Counted from the stretch's first letter, positions 13,371 through 27,048 are shown. The stretch: DNA of 64,000 nucleotides from Daphnia pulex (GCF_021134715.1 NC_060022.1:1927001-1991000), one strand, 5' to 3'. Translations and numbers: made by a program. Notes: generated by a model from the letters alone, not told the origin.

Positions 13371-16300
13371 ATGAAATAGACGAGTTCGCCAATGCATGAA
13401 ATCGTGATGAAAAGAGTTGACATGCTGAGCGCATATCTGAAATTACTGTTGGTGTAATATATGTGTGCATAGATCAAAAGAACCAGATTTCGATGCTGTG
13501 GAGAAATGTTGAGCATTGGACAAGCTCCGCTCGTGTGATTAAAAAGAAAACCTTAAAAAAGAGATAAACTAATCAAGCTTTAGTATGTATTGGTAAACTT
13601 TAAATTCCCTTTGAAGTTTGATATTGCATTGGAAAATATGATATGTCTATTTTAAATGTAGCGCCTGTACGCTATTATGTATCCGTCGAGTGAAAAATGG
13701 ACCTGGCTGTGCGCTACGCAATTTGTCGAGAGTGAACGCTAATAGTATACAATATTGTTGGTTCCCTCAATATAATCCAGATATAAGGACTAAGTATCAG
13801 GAGCTCATTAACAATAACAATCGTGTTTCAATAGCAGTAGGGGAGGGGGGAGAGCACCGGGATATTATAGTATATAGTAGCTGCCTATACACACATATTT
13901 GATAGGCACTCCGAGGCCGTATGGAGCACTTTGGTAATTTGTGAACGTTTCAGAGTCTCTCGTCGTATGGGCAATCTCTTTTTGGCTATCCAATGTAGAA
14001 TTCAATAACTATCCCCCCCGGGCGTGCATTGTGTTCCTCGCAGGATCTATAGAGCTTTTTTCTCTGTGGAAATAAGTTGCGTGTAGCGGATATCCCCTTT
14101 TTTCAGATGGTGGGCGAACGATAAAACGCCATTGAATGAATGATTCCGTATCATTTACTCATCATCACCCCTTTCTTATGACAGCGTGAAAAATACAAAT
14201 CCATTCCAATATCTCTTTCCTTCCCCCCATCGTTCCTGTATTATAACTGCTGAGACGATGATGGATGCAAGCCATTCCATTCCATTCTTCTTCATTCAGG
14301 GGGAAATTGTGTCTAGTTCGTGATTCTTGTCAGGAAAAAAGGGGCGCCACTGTCGTGATGAAATCAGGACTCCCTTTTTTAAAAGTCGAATTTGAAATAC
14401 ACAAGTCATCATGTTTCTTTGGCAAGGAAGGGGGGGGGGGGAATCTGCAGGGTTGGCTACGTGCATGGACGGATGGGGGACACAAGTGGGATAAAGATGT
14501 CTGAATAAAAGCTAGAGGAGAGCTCTAGAAAGAGAGTCGGTGATGAAGGATCTGTCTGCCGACTCTCAAAGAAGAAAGAAAGAAATCCCCTTCTCAAGTG
14601 AAGAAGAATAAAGTCGGAATAAGAAGAGATATGAGTCGTGTGTGACTTATACAGACGGCCACGCATGGCGTATCTCGTTCCACGTCAAAGGCCCTCTCCA
14701 CTTTCCTGTGCGTTCGATGGCGGCGCCAATGTGATGATATTCGCGTATTTTGGTGACACGTGTATCGGATGAAACTTGTTTTCTTCATCTTCCTCTGATC
14801 GGCCATCATTATCTGCGTGCGTTCGTGTAAAGTGTAGAGAAGTTGGGCGTGCCGTGGGCTTACTTTTCCACCTATTCTTCGGTGAAAAACAAACAAATGT
14901 TGATTGCATCATACATCCCGGAGATTTGATTTTTTTACCACCTCCGCAATTCCTCCCAGCACCTGCATTACGTAAAGGCGTAATAAGAGACTTGCGTCAG
15001 ACATTTGAATAAGCTCGTGTGTGTGTGTGCGCGTATACATATTTAATAGCCGGCGCATATAATATAATATCCCTTTCTAAACTATTTATCTTTGAGCGCC
15101 CAGGTTGTAGTATGTCTACGTTTCCCTCCGTATCCCTTGGCGAAATTAATTGGATACCCCCTCCTGGCCATGTTATTGTATTTCAGAAGGGCTTGTTTTA
15201 TGTAAATCCAGGAATTTTTCTTATTAGAGATGACGTTGGATGTTGGCGCAAATTTCGCCCGGGTAAATTGTCGGAAATGTTTTGTCGTCACTTCATCAAC
15301 AGACCGTGAAACGTTGGCTCCCGTGTTAGACGAAATTCACGAGAGAAAGAGCCTCGTTCAACATCATCGGGAAAAAAAGAAATTATAAGAGAGGATTGGG
15401 ATCATTATCTTTCGATGATTGAGAAAAGGGAGAAGTGAAGGACGACGATGGCAGATTATGCAAGGTCGCGGAGCTTGAGCCTATTAGATATTCTAATGTT
15501 ATGCGCAATAATTTGAGTATAGACAAGAATTTCTTTCTTTCTTTTCCAGACAGTCGGTAGAGAAGCTATATAGGAGACATGGCTGGAGGAGGAATCCATC
15601 AGCGTGACCATTAGATGAGTCCGTTTCCTTTTCGGGCTTGGGTTGGGTGAGGTTGTTGCCTCTCTATATTCGGCGTTGTAATGTCCGCTGCTGCTGCTGG
15701 TGCCAGCCAAAAAGGAGAGAGAGAGAGAAAGGACATAAAAATGGCCGTCGATTGTAAAAAGAAAAAAAGGCCTTGTGCTTATAGCCGCCGCCTTTTTTTT
15801 TCGACCCAAAAATCCTCAACGCTACACGGCGTATTTTTTTGTTTTTCTTTCCGAAACGGTTTTTGGCATCGTTCCACTTGAATTCCGTTATGATGGTGGT
15901 ATAGACACGCAGTAGTTGCCACGACTAGACGCTGCCAGCCCGAAGCCGCCACATAGCGCCCGTCTGAAGAAGCGGAATGAGAAAATGACCGAGTTGAATG
16001 GGAACGAATGCGACGACTCTCAAGGCTCTAGAGAGAAATTGATGGACGTCATAAATTCACCCATCTTATATTCTACGTGTATAGTCACTTTTTCTTTTTT
16101 CTTCGACTTAGATTTGTTGTTTTTTTTTGTCCGTTAAAATAATTAGCCGAGAGAGACGGGCCTCCGTCCGGCCGCAACATTTTACTTGAAACATTTTTGC
16201 GGTGCCTGTACAATGTCTCAACTTTTCATCGGGGGAAAAAAGTCCATGGAAAAAAAGGTTTCGCGATGAATTGAAGCGAATCAAACTCTGCCGACTTTGG

Positions 16301-16757
16301 GTTGAATGGAATATAAGGGAAAATGTGATGACGAGGAATGAAAAGCTCATTTATAATATACGCCATAGCTGGAAAGAAAAATTTTCTGTCTGAAAAGAAG
16401 TACGGCGACTGTTTGATGTTGCACATATACAGCGCGGGATAGAGCTATAGCATTTTCGTCTATACACGCACACACAGTAATATAGTATACATCCTCCTCT
16501 ATGTCTGGATGAGGAGGAGAAAAGCTTTATTTCACGTCCAACATATTCGAGTCGACTGTATTTAGTCAGATGGACGAAATAGTTTGCACACACAAAAGAG
16601 ACTCTCTCTCTCTTTTCTGTCCTGTTGGACATTGCCCCGGGAGTAGGGGGGAGGGTCTTTTTGATTAAATGGACAGGAGGAGGAAATAGCGCTGGATGAG
16701 CGATACACGAATGGCTCGTTCGTTTCGCATCGGGATTGATATAAAAGACGTTGAATG

Positions 16758-16827
16758 CACACACACACACACACACAGGGAAATCCAGGAGACTCTGTCA
16801 ATATGATGTGCATGTGTGTGTGTGTGT
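16758..16827. repeat. Paired CA and TG microsatellites
   Basis: A CA run at 16758-16777 is followed 35 nt later by a TG run at 16813-16827. The two are complementary, so a single strand could fold into a hairpin. This is simple sequence in the large intergenic region. Confidence 0.8.
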
Positions 16828-19800
16828 AGAGAGACTAGACATATTCTCTTGTCTTCCAGACATACATATATATTTTCCTGCCTTTACAAATAGACGCAGA
16901 GTTATAAGATGGCCGCTCTTGTTTGGAAATTCTTTTTTCCCCCTCACTACACACTGATGTGCACTGTGCTTGTATACATATACTTTGTGTATTTAAGGGA
17001 CTCAAAGTTGAGTGGATTTTGCCCAAATGGTAAAAGTCTCCAGTCAGCAGCTTTTGTTATTGATTTTCTTGTTACATAACGTCTCTTGTTGCAATCTCTT
17101 CTTGGCACAAGGCTCGGCACGCTGTGCCAAAAGAAAAAAAAAATTCGATAAATTTAATTGCAATGATTACATTTTCCCCGCAAGAAATTCAAAGGCAGCA
17201 CCATCGGAATACGATAATTATTGCGTGATGACTCCCACGAACTTTGATGTAAAATATATGCTAAAGGTTCATCTTTGTATTTATTATTTTTTCTAGTAGT
17301 CTGATAATAATAATTTGATGAACTTTTACATTCGTGGGAAGTTACTGACGCCTGTTGACGTAACTGTAAACATTGACGGGAAGAAAAAGAAAATAACGAG
17401 CTGAGCCAGTTTTCGGGCTGGCCAATGAATTTAATTCTCCATATTATTTTTTGGGTTGGTGGGGACGGATTTGTTCATATCAAAGATTAATAGACAGTCC
17501 GTGTTGCTATCCGCCGCCGCAATAACATTTCGGGAACCTTGACTACATAATTATTATGTATATACAATAATTTGTGATGGACGGGTTGATTTATCATCAG
17601 ACTGGATTCCCTTCGTACAAGTTGACCCGGTCTACTTCGTGTGACACAAATTCCATTGTGCGGTAAAAGTTAGCGATGGCAGACATTTTTTGGGGTTCAA
17701 AATGTTATTTGTTTGTCATTTTCAGTCTTGATGCTATCAACAAGTCGTGTATCATGGCGGTGTAAATTGCTTCAACTCGAAAGAGATGGGTGGGGGGATC
17801 AGTGTTATTGGTGTGTGTAGTTGGACAATGGCCTCATCACAGCTGATTTGATTAGTCTCTGTCGCTTTTACCTTTTTATTATTAACTGGACGTCGTCTCT
17901 CCCACTCTACTCCGGGCAATTCTATTCTCATTTCAATTGAGAATCGTGAAGGGTGTAGCCGTCGGTAGGTGGGGGGTCGTATTTTGTTATTATTGCGGTG
18001 ATGTGTCCATTCGATTCCGTTTTCCTTATAGATGGATAGACACATCCAGCGGGTTGTATACCCCGCAGAAGACAAGGTCATCAAATGGTCGCCTACCGAC
18101 AAAACAAGAAAAGAAAAAAGGAAATAATAGATGGGATATCTAATATTTTGGACGCCAATCAATTGTCCCATCGATCCGCACGCACCACCTTTATATAAGT
18201 GTGTGACCGGATCGCAGACTTTTTATTTTTATTTTTTCTTATTCCTTTTCTTTTCGCTGAGGGATATCTGCAGTATATAGTAGATATAGTAGATGACTCA
18301 CTCCATGGTGTAGATAGATCTTTCTCTCTCTTTTTCCATTCCACCCATTTGGCACAGCAGTTGCTCCTCCGGGTAGGGGGGCTGAGAGGCTATTGCTCCG
18401 GCCCGTTTTCCAATAAAATCCCATTTCCGGAGAGATGTGTGTATATTTCGCTCCTGGGCCTACATGGCCAGCAGAGTCCATTTATTTCATGTCTTCTTTT
18501 TTTCCTTCTTCTTTTTTATCGCGTTGGGGAAATATTTGTTGGAATTTAAAAGAATTCAATAGGATCGCAGGTGCCGGGTCGGGCCCAATCGACGGTTGTG
18601 CGTGCCATTTAACAGAAAAACGACACCATTTTCATTTGCACAGAAAACGTCCGATTAAGACAAAAGCCAGTCGGAGCGAATCCAACGGAAGAGAGAAAGT
18701 AGAGATCAATCCATGCGCGGCCACACGGGAAGGAAGAAGAAGATTCGCTCGTGCTGCGGCTGCTGCTCTCCCCTTTATTAAAGAAATAGCAGCTGCTGTT
18801 CGAGAAGATCTTTGCCTGGCCTATTGTGTGCACATTTTCCGTTAAAAGAGAGAGAGAAGCGCGTGCTGCTGATGGAATGATATCACATAATAAGCTTATC
18901 GAGCTTATACAACCCCTCCGTCTCTCTTTCTCTCTCTTGTCAAACTTCTATTTCCACTAAAAGGATAGTATCGAAAAAGGAAGAAGAAAATAAAAGAGCA
19001 AACAATATGTATCGAACCTTCCCATATGGTGTGTGATAACCCAACACATCTCAAGGAGATCCCGAGAAAAAAAGTTGGGCGTTTCTTTTCCTTTGGACAC
19101 TCTGAGGAAGAAAAAGGAGATGGGACACTTTTGATAAGAACAACACCAACAAAGCCGCACCTTTTTTTCTTCTTTTTTCCATTTTCCCCCCGGTGCTATA
19201 CAATATTTCTCGCCCAGCAGGATCTCTATAGAAAAATGGTGCAGCTTCGTTTGCCATCGAGGAAAAACTCGTTTAAAAACAGAAAAGAAAAGGGGGGGGG
19301 ACACAGCATCAAACATTGACAAACACTTCGTTTTCGCCTCTACAGGAGATCATTACGATTGAATGCAATTTTTTTCCCGACTCTGGGGCCCGTTGTGGTA
19401 CCGCTGGACGTGGGTCGACTCTAATCAACTTACCAATTTATGTATATACATGTACAACACGGACACTGTCGTCCTATAGGTATATTCGCATCTCATCTCT
19501 ATTGGATGGCCCCACGCACTACACACACAATGTACAAACAAATTGATGGCATGACGCCCGAGTTCGATAATTGAATTCCAGTCGAGCTACGATCGCGGTC
19601 GCCCGGTCTACCATCAATTCGGCTGGACTTGTGTGTAAACTTTTTTGCTGTGTGCAGAGCATGCTGGACAAGATGGGAATAAGCAATAGAGATACTATAG
19701 TTCTTTACTAGGTTATTTCTTTGAGAGTTGAATTTTTTCTTTTTGAAATTCCCCCCCAAAAATAAAGATGTACGTAGAGATGTTGTTTAAGATGTTGAGC

Positions 19801-20883
19801 CATCTTTTCCTATCGTGTTTACGAGTTGCGTTGTTTTCTTTTTGGCCGCATCATCAAGGGCTTTATGTTTATGAGGACCCCACGTGACTCTCGTTAAAAT
19901 AAATAAAATTCCTTCCCGATGACTCGTCGAGATAAAAACAACGCACTTTGTAATAAGACCATTTAAAAGACGCGGGTGGAAAATGCGTTGCCGTAAATTA
20001 AATGCGTGACGGCTTGTCAATGAAGGAGATGTTGTCGTTTGTTTCTTTCCCTACCATGAACCGAGATTGGAGTGTGCGAGCTGTGCACTTTTTATGGAAT
20101 TTTATGGGTCCTATGGAGGGCCGTCCAGTTACGCCCAATATAAAACATACAGATAAAAAAAAAACTGTTGAGAAAAAAGAGGATTTAATATTGTTAGGCC
20201 ATTTTTTGAAGGGGAAAAAATTGACTGAAAGGTATTTATTTAATTATTCATTGAATAATATACGTAGTTCCGGAATGATTAGTCATCCAACTAATATGAA
20301 TATGGTATTCCGTTTTAAAATGATTTAATACAGAGTTATTCCTCTTGAAGGCTTTCACTGGTGAGATGAATGTGCCCTAGAGCTTTGTGTGTGTAAAGTT
20401 CATTTATTGTTTAGTTCAAACATTAATGCGCACGTTGTTTTTCAGACAAGACTGTAGACTACAATCTATGTGGGGGCGGGAGACGCGATATAATAACAAA
20501 AAAAATGCCAATTTTTATTCTTTTATGGTTACCGTCTACGTCACATCACGAAGGCTACGACGTAGAAATTTTATATGTTTGTGCCCGGTATTGGCTGTAT
20601 CACGATTCACGTTATTATACGAGACGATCTTTTTTTGCTTTCGTGTCGTGACCATACTGAGAAAATCGTTCACAAACGCCATCTAACGGCAATGGTGCAA
20701 CTAGTCTGTGTTGCAGTCGTGTCGTTGTCTACCAGCCCAAAAAATCGAATAATCAATCAAAAATCTTAAACGATTCTCAAATAATTTAAAATAAAATTGA
20801 AAGATAACTAGAAACTAGCTTTGGTTTAAACCAAGGCAGTCATAATAGATCAGTTGATTTCAAACCACCCAATAAATTTTGTC

Positions 20884-23405
20884 ATGGAAGAAGCACTTGT
20901 TTCTTTGAAAAAGAATGGTTGGTAAGTCAGAAAAATTCTCTTACCATTACATATTTGAAACGTGAAATTGACTCTTTTTGTTTTAAGGAACCTTTCGTTA
21001 GAGAAAATAAAGAAACAATTTCAAGACTTCGAGTCGGAAGCAGGCAACGAGGAAAAAAGATTTTTAAGGGACCCTGAGGTGTGTATCATTGTACGAAAGT
21101 TTAATTTATTTTCATTCTGTAAACAATATTCTACTTCAGAAATGGATCATAGATGAAGACTTGAAAAATTTAGCAATCCCTAGTCTTCCAGATGGAGTAA
21201 ATTCGGGTAAAGTTACCCAGGTGATTATTAACCCATTTGATTTCTATATAAGGTTGTACAATAATTCTAATTTTGCAGACTTTCTCTCACATTTTCAGAT
21301 TTCAACACCTATAGTCTTGCAAATAAAGGCTGTTGAAATAATTTCTGCCCCAAAACAAAATGTTGACTCTGAGGCTGCGCCTCGAATGTTGAAAGTTGCC
21401 TTAAGTGATGGAAAAACCATTTGTTATGGAATAGAATTTGAACACATTTCAAAAATAAGGTATGACTGCAACAATTTTTGGTTTATTGCTAAATTAGTTC
21501 GATTACAAGTTTAAGGTTTCTATTTAATTCGAATATTTAATCATACATCTATTACATTATTCACTGTATTACAGTTTGGCTACACCACCTGGGACAAAAA
21601 TTCGATTAAATAGAGAAGTCAAACTCTGGAATGGGTTTATCTTGCTTGATGCCAAAAATCTTCAGTTCATGGGAGGAGAAGTGCCTGATTTAATTGAGGA
21701 ATGGAAAGTTCAACAGGTGAAATCAAAAATGTTAATTTCAGGACAAGCTGAATTACAGAATGAACTTTCTCCTAATTATCAATTTCAATTACAGTTGCTA
21801 CTTGGTCACGTTAGGTCACAGGACCAGGATGGCCCACCTCCATGGGTTCCTTTTGGTCGCAGAATACAACCTCTCAATATCGTCGATGGACAAGACAAAA
21901 AGACTTTAGAGGAAAAGGAAAAAGTCGTCAAAGATGAAGAGTTTCTTAGCCAAAGGCAAGATGCTATCGCAGCTGCAGCTGACGCCAGTGGCGTAACAAA
22001 AGTCATCAAAGGTTCCGGACGTCAAGTAATTACATTTTTTCTCTCTAGTAGCTTTGAATAGAATGTTTTAAAACCGTATTTTTGTTGAATTCGCCTTAGC
22101 TGGAAATGCAACAAACTGAGAGAAGAGGACGGGGACGAGAACGCCGCGAAAGAAATTCGTACCGAGACGAAGAGCGTTCTGCGAAACCTCGAGATTCAAT
22201 TCGTCTTTTCGAATTTCTCCAACCGCAAATTGGTGAAACACCAAAGGAAGAAGACAACGCCGCCTATTCTGATGAAGAAGATTACGTCGGACTAGACGAG
22301 GCAGAAGAAAATCGACCCAGTTGGGAACGTGACGGCGTCTACCGCCGTCCCGGCTATGGAGTTTCGGGATCGGGAGAACAATCGTATTCTCGGGGACGGG
22401 GATCTTACCAGGATCGAAACGACCAGCAGAATGGTCGTGGACGCCGGGGATCTTATCGTGGACAAGGAGGTTCATATATTCAGGACGATCCATATCGGGA
22501 AAGAAGAGATTCTCATCGCGGACGAGGCAGCTCCAATCAGGACGATTCTTATCGAGACAGAAAAGAGTCTCATCGTGGAAGAGGTGGTTCCAACTACGAC
22601 GATTCCTATCGAGACAGAAGAGAATCGCATCGTAGCCGAGGGTCTCATCAAGAAGACTGGAGGGGAGTCTCAGCAGGGACAAGTTCTCGAGGAGGAGGAA
22701 ACTCCCACTTTGATCAAGAGCAATCTTACGGTGGGAGAGGGCGGTCTTATCACGATCGAAGAGGTTCGTCTCGAGGAGGGAGAGGAGGAAGAGGATCAAG
22801 AGGATCTCATCGAGACATTGAAGATTCATATTCAAACCAAAGAAGCTATAGTAGAGATTATCCATCCAGCAGAAGTCCGGTTGATGCTCTGGTCGACGAC
22901 TTCAAAGCCTGGCCTGGCCTGGAAGCCAAACCCACTGCCACTCAGATTTCAACTCAAGTAGAAGTCCGGACTGCGGCTCCTCCCAAATCTCAGGAGCAAT
23001 GGGCAGTCGACGATTTCTGTCTGGCCAAATGGGAATCTAGTGACAAGGTAAGCGAACCAACAAGTTTGAATTTCCAACAGTTTTCATTCATTCCATATGT
23101 ATTGGTTTTGCATTATAAAGCATTATCCAGCTGTCATCCAGCAGCTGCATCCAGCTCGTAAATCAGCAACAGTCATGTTTGTCGAATCAGGTAATCTGGC
23201 TGGTACTTTTTTATGCATTGATCCCACAGTTCATCGTAATTGCTTGTTTGCTTACACAGGTGCGTTGCGGATCGTAGAGAACAAGTATCTACGCCGTGAC
23301 CCGCAAGACGAGGGGCCGACAATTACCAATCGACCCAGAGGAGGCCAAGCGACTCGTATCTATACACCACGGAATCGCGGTGCTCACGGAGGAGGAGGCT
23401 GGTAA
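20884..23405 (+). CDS. TDRD3: Tudor domain-containing protein 3
   Basis: Methylarginine-reading scaffold that in other animals binds DNA/RNA topoisomerase TOP3B and acts on mRNA and R-loops. Eight exons: 20884-20921, 20988-21078, 21140-21220, 21299-21459, 21575-22025, 22100-23047, 23121-23190 and 23260-23405, giving 661 residues (human protein about 650). The N-terminal RMI1-like OB-fold region is recognised by APRMLKVALSDGKTICYGIE, LATPPGTKIRL, MGGEVPDLIEEW and GPPPWVPFG. The middle exon encodes a long Arg/Gly/Ser-rich region with tandem repeats. The Tudor domain, about residues 575-630, is split over the last three exons: VDDFCLAKW, then HYPAVIQQLHP, then KSATVMFVESG. The tail is Arg/Gly-rich and ends GGGGW. 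I do not see the UBA domain present in the vertebrate protein. The gene is convergent with nocturnin, 311 nt away. Confidence 0.93.
22484..22651 (+). repeat. TDRD3: 57-nt coding tandem repeat in TDRD3
   Basis: Three consecutive units of 19, 19 and 18 codons at 22484-22540, 22541-22597 and 22598-22651. The protein consensus is DDSYRDRRESHRGRGGSN. Related RGRGSY-type sequence flanks the block on both sides. Arg-Gly and Arg-Ser content suggests RNA binding and arginine methylation, which is inference from composition. Confidence 0.85.
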
Positions 23406-23558
23406 ATAGCTAGAAAAAGAATCGCAAAACAGGCGTGTATTTATCTCTACCCTCACCCGTTGTCATTTGAAACAGCGTTCATGATAATTGGTACCTACGC
23501 ATTACAAGTGACACGTCAAAATCAGAAACGAGAGAAGAATCATTTTGTGGTTTTAGTA

Positions 23559-23564
23559 AATAAA
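23559..23564 (+). terminator. TDRD3: Polyadenylation signal of TDRD3
   Basis: AATAAA lies 154 nt past the TDRD3 stop codon, inside the gap before the converging nocturnin gene. Confidence 0.55.
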
Positions 23565-23716
23565 TAGTCAATCCGTGGAGCCATTTAGGATGGGGTTGTC
23601 GGAATCAAATCAAACTTTTAAGAGGGTAAAAAAAAAAAACGTTTCAACAGGATCGTAATGGAGCTGGACAACAGAAATTACGTATGTACATTTTTTGTTT
23701 GTTTTGTTTTATGATT

Positions 23717-26344
23717 CTAAACGCACAATAGCTTGTTCAAAACACCATTCGCTTGGCTGGCGGAGGGAAGTAGGTCAAAGTCGACGACGAGTGAAAAGTG
23801 ATCGGAGGGATACTGGAAGGAAGGAACACGATCCGGCCCAATCTGTTCTCCGGTGGGGAAAGGCAAAACCTGATTGACGCCGAGTTGTCGCCGGCTGAAG
23901 AAGACGTAATCGATAGTGTGGCAGCTTTCCCCTTCACCGCGCACTTTCCACGTCGTGTAAGGCGGCTCCTGGCCGGCCTCTTCGGCTCCGTCGACATCGC
24001 AGCGATAAGCCGAATCGAATCCGAAACGCGTGTCCGATCTAATGGTTGAGTAGACGGGCTCATTTGGCTCAGCGTTAAAATCACCTGCCATGATGATGGG
24101 ACAGTCGGCGACGTCCACGTTGTTCTGCAGGAAGTCCAGGATGTCTTTGCCCTGCTCGTTGCGCAGCGTCGATAATAGGGCGCCTTGGCGGGCCTTGAGG
24201 TGCGTCGTGGCGACACAAATCTCACGACCGCTGGCTTTGTGTCGCAGCATTGTCAAGATAACCACCTTTTTTCCGAGTCGAGTGAAAGCGAAAGTGAGTT
24301 TCCTGATAGGAATTGATAATTGAGTGGTGACGTTTTTTACCTGGTTGCTCTGGACACGCCAAACTTCGACGATTCGAGTTTCAACTTTAATCAATTCATA
24401 ATCGTTGGCGCGATAGAAGATTGCGCATCCATCAGGCCCGTTGTTGCCCTTGATGTAAATGCATGGGGAATCCGGTTTGGGGAAATAGATACCCTCGTAT
24501 CCCTGAGTGCGCAAGGCCCTTGATAGAAACTGGTAGTGGTCAACTTCCTATTTTCAATCATAACAGAAAAGAAACCGGTTAGCGTCGAAAACAACAACAG
24601 GTTATTAACAAAATATTTTGTGGAAATATAGGGAGGAAATAGAAAAACGCCGCACCTGAAGGCAAATAATGTCAGGATTGTATTCGACAATCTCTTCAAC
24701 GATTCGGTAACGTCGAGTGCGCCAATCAAGAGCTTCCAGTGGGCAACGAACGAAATTATCATTGTGTTCTCCTAGGGCTTTTGGGCCACGAAATCAATGT
24801 CATTAATCTTAATGATTACAGGACAGGTGAAAGAGATAGAGAAAGCAGCCGATATACATTGCGACAAGATGTTCCATTGCAGAAGGCGGATACTTCCGGC
24901 TGGGCGATCACGCGGGAAATTGCGTTCAATGCGGATTGGAAGAGCGGCCAATTCTTTGCGACAGCGTTGCAACATGTCCTCGACAGTGGTGATACCTTCG
25001 AAATCGACATCGTCGTCCTGGACGTCGTCGTTGACCATTTTGGGTGCCGAAGTGAAACTTCCCATCCTGGACGGTGCATAAGAAACAAAAGCGAGAAAAC
25101 ACGTCAATAATCAAGGTCGGAAACAACAACAACAGAGTGACAAAATTCGACAAAATATCCAAGGCTGATTATCAAATGAACCTAGTAATTGCCGGTAGGA
25201 AGACAAATCTGAGGTGATCGAGTCTAAAATGTGACTTTCGATACTAGGAAGAAAATAGATCAACAGGAAGAATGAACTTGTTCTCACCATTTACAGTCAG
25301 GAACCATGAAAATGTGTCCTTAATCAATAATTCCAAACTGTTTACGTCTATCACAAAGCTACGACACGAGGAGAATTTCAAAACCAACGTGGATTTGGCA
25401 AGGACTTAACGTCATAGCGCTATACTTTTCCAATCTCGGGCTTAAAATTGAGACGAAGAAAAAGTAAACTTCAAAAGAAAAGAGAAAAAAAAAGGAAGTT
25501 GGGAGTGAAATTTCACCAGGAGATTTCCCTTTGGTCGGATTTCTCTCAGAGAAAAGAAGCTTTGGTTTTATCATCCGAATGAATCCGCTTTTCCTTTTTC
25601 TCTTGCACGAGATTTGAATGCCGTACTACTTGACATGAATTCGTAAAAATGGGAGTTGAAGAAAGAAACTAATAATAATTCGAAATGATGCCTCATTTGT
25701 TTTCTTTCTTTTTCGGTAATGATTACATCATTTCGGAGAACACTGAAAGAAATTCACATGTGCTGCCTACATGTGTTCCGGTATTATTATTATTCTAAAA
25801 AAGAAAAAGTTCATTCATTCCCAGCCACCACAAACAAAAGGTGGGGGGAAAGAATCAAGTTTGATCTACGATCATATCGCACTTTTTGTTTTGTTTTTCC
25901 ATTCAGGATATGCACAGCCCAACTTTCCCTTCATTAACCGATGAGGAGGGATTCACACTCTCGACATACATATGTCGTCACCCGCAATTGGCACGGTCGT
26001 GACGTAACCCACTCACGGATATCACGGCTCCTTGTTTTTGCGAAATCTCAACAGCGATCAATTCAACAAAGGGACTTATCAAGAAAATCTGAGGCAATAG
26101 CTAACCTGACCAAATAGAGAAGCAGTTGCTTTGGAGGAACGTAGGAACGAGGCGTTTCCTCTCCTTCGTTGTTATTGTTGGCGTCCAGTTGTTGCAGCTG
26201 ATGAGAACGTCCCTTATTGCTCGACATGGACGCCTTGGCCAACTGCTCGGCAAGTGCCAGCGACTCGCGCATTTCGCGCATGTTGAAAACGGCGGGAGCT
26301 GCCGGTGGCGGCGGCAATGCCGGATTACTTCCGGACGAACTCAT
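23717..26344 (-). CDS. NOCT: Nocturnin (curled), NADP(H) 2'-phosphatase
   Basis: Member of the EEP nuclease/phosphatase family; in other animals nocturnin is clock-controlled and removes the 2'-phosphate from NADP(H). Five coding exons in transcript order: 26344-26106, 25066-24858, 24777-24656, 24547-24341 and 24265-23717, giving 441 residues (human 431). The first 140 or so residues are low-complexity and poorly conserved. The catalytic domain begins with IRLLQWNILSQSLGE near residue 140, then CLQEVDHY with the metal-binding Glu at about 191, FFPKPDSPC-like and NNGPDGC blocks, THLKAR, GDFNAEP near residue 321, EPPYTTWK, HTIDYVF, and SFQYPSDH before the end. The start ATG at 26344 is the first in frame; the sequence further 5' (26368) offers only TTG. 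The first intron is about 1.04 kb; the fourth is 75 nt and open in frame. Confidence 0.94.
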
Positions 26345-26606
26345 GATCCCGATGAATGGATCAAACAAGAATTGAATTTCCCGGCAAAATCAATTGAAGA
26401 AAAACACACTCCAAAGAAAGGCACCGCTGGGAACGTTGGTATTCAAAATCAAAAAAGTAAGTGGACCAGAGAAAGACGGAAACACTCGACAAGAGCAGAC
26501 GGGCGGCGGCTGGAGTATAGCGCAGCGGGTCAATCGATCAAACGGAACAACGTTGGCTGGGATGACGCACAAAAAGGTCTGCCGTAGAGCAAAAACACCA
26601 GCCAAA

Positions 26607-26636
26607 GAGCGAGCGAGCGAGCGAGAGAGAGAGAGA
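26607..26636. repeat. GAGC/GA simple repeat
   Basis: Tandem GAGC units run into a GA run at 26607-26636, upstream of the nocturnin start codon. Neighbouring simple sequence includes GGT units at 26871-26897. Confidence 0.8.
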
Positions 26637-27048
26637 ATCAACCGGCTCTTTGCTCATGTAAAGGCACTACAGTGAAGAGCTACAGACGTTCGTCCGTCCT
26701 TTTTATGGGCTCCGGGTATCCGACTATAGCCCACCCCTCGGTCCCTACATCATTCCAATGCTATCCAAGACCACCTTCTCTCTCTCTTTCTTTCTCTCCT
26801 CGTGTTGTATTTTTACAACTCTACTGCTGGATAAATTGTTCAAAGACACGAGAGAGAAAGAGCAATGCGAGGTGGTTGGTGGTGGTGGTGGTGGGTGGGA
26901 AGGAAAAATAACAAGGCAGACTCTAAGGTTCCGTACGCCGTGGCAGCAGGTTCTTATTTTCCACCACCCTCTTGGCGGTGGTAAGCGGAGGGGAGGATTG
27001 TTTTTCTTTCGTTGACGACAATTCCAGTTGCCCAGAGTGCGGTGAGTG

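Larger units (their letters stand above)
5840..20883. other. Long intergenic region without a supported gene
   Basis: About 15 kb between the nuclear receptor and TDRD3. Open frames up to about 140 codons occur on both strands (for example 16351-16776, 17752-18171 and 18435-18845), but none shows a known domain, a coherent exon set or conserved motifs, and this length is expected by chance in such a long region. The sequence holds AT-rich stretches, homopolymers and short microsatellites. It could contain distal control elements of the receptor gene or noncoding RNA exons that cannot be recognised from sequence alone. Confidence 0.6.

Noticed and set aside
15019..15309. 96-codon frame with a compact, protein-like C-terminal half
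   Set aside because: No domain could be named and there are no flanking exons. Kept as unproven.
17752..18171. 139-codon - strand frame
   Set aside because: Rich in residues typical of simple sequence read antisense; no conserved motif.
21721..21743. Possible tiny intron (GTGAAAT to TTTCAG) in TDRD3
   Set aside because: Far too short to be spliced; the sequence reads through in frame.
22068..22865. 265-codon open frame on the - strand opposite TDRD3
   Set aside because: It is the antisense of the Arg/Gly/Ser-rich repeat exon; such codon content gives stop-free antisense frames. No family resemblance.
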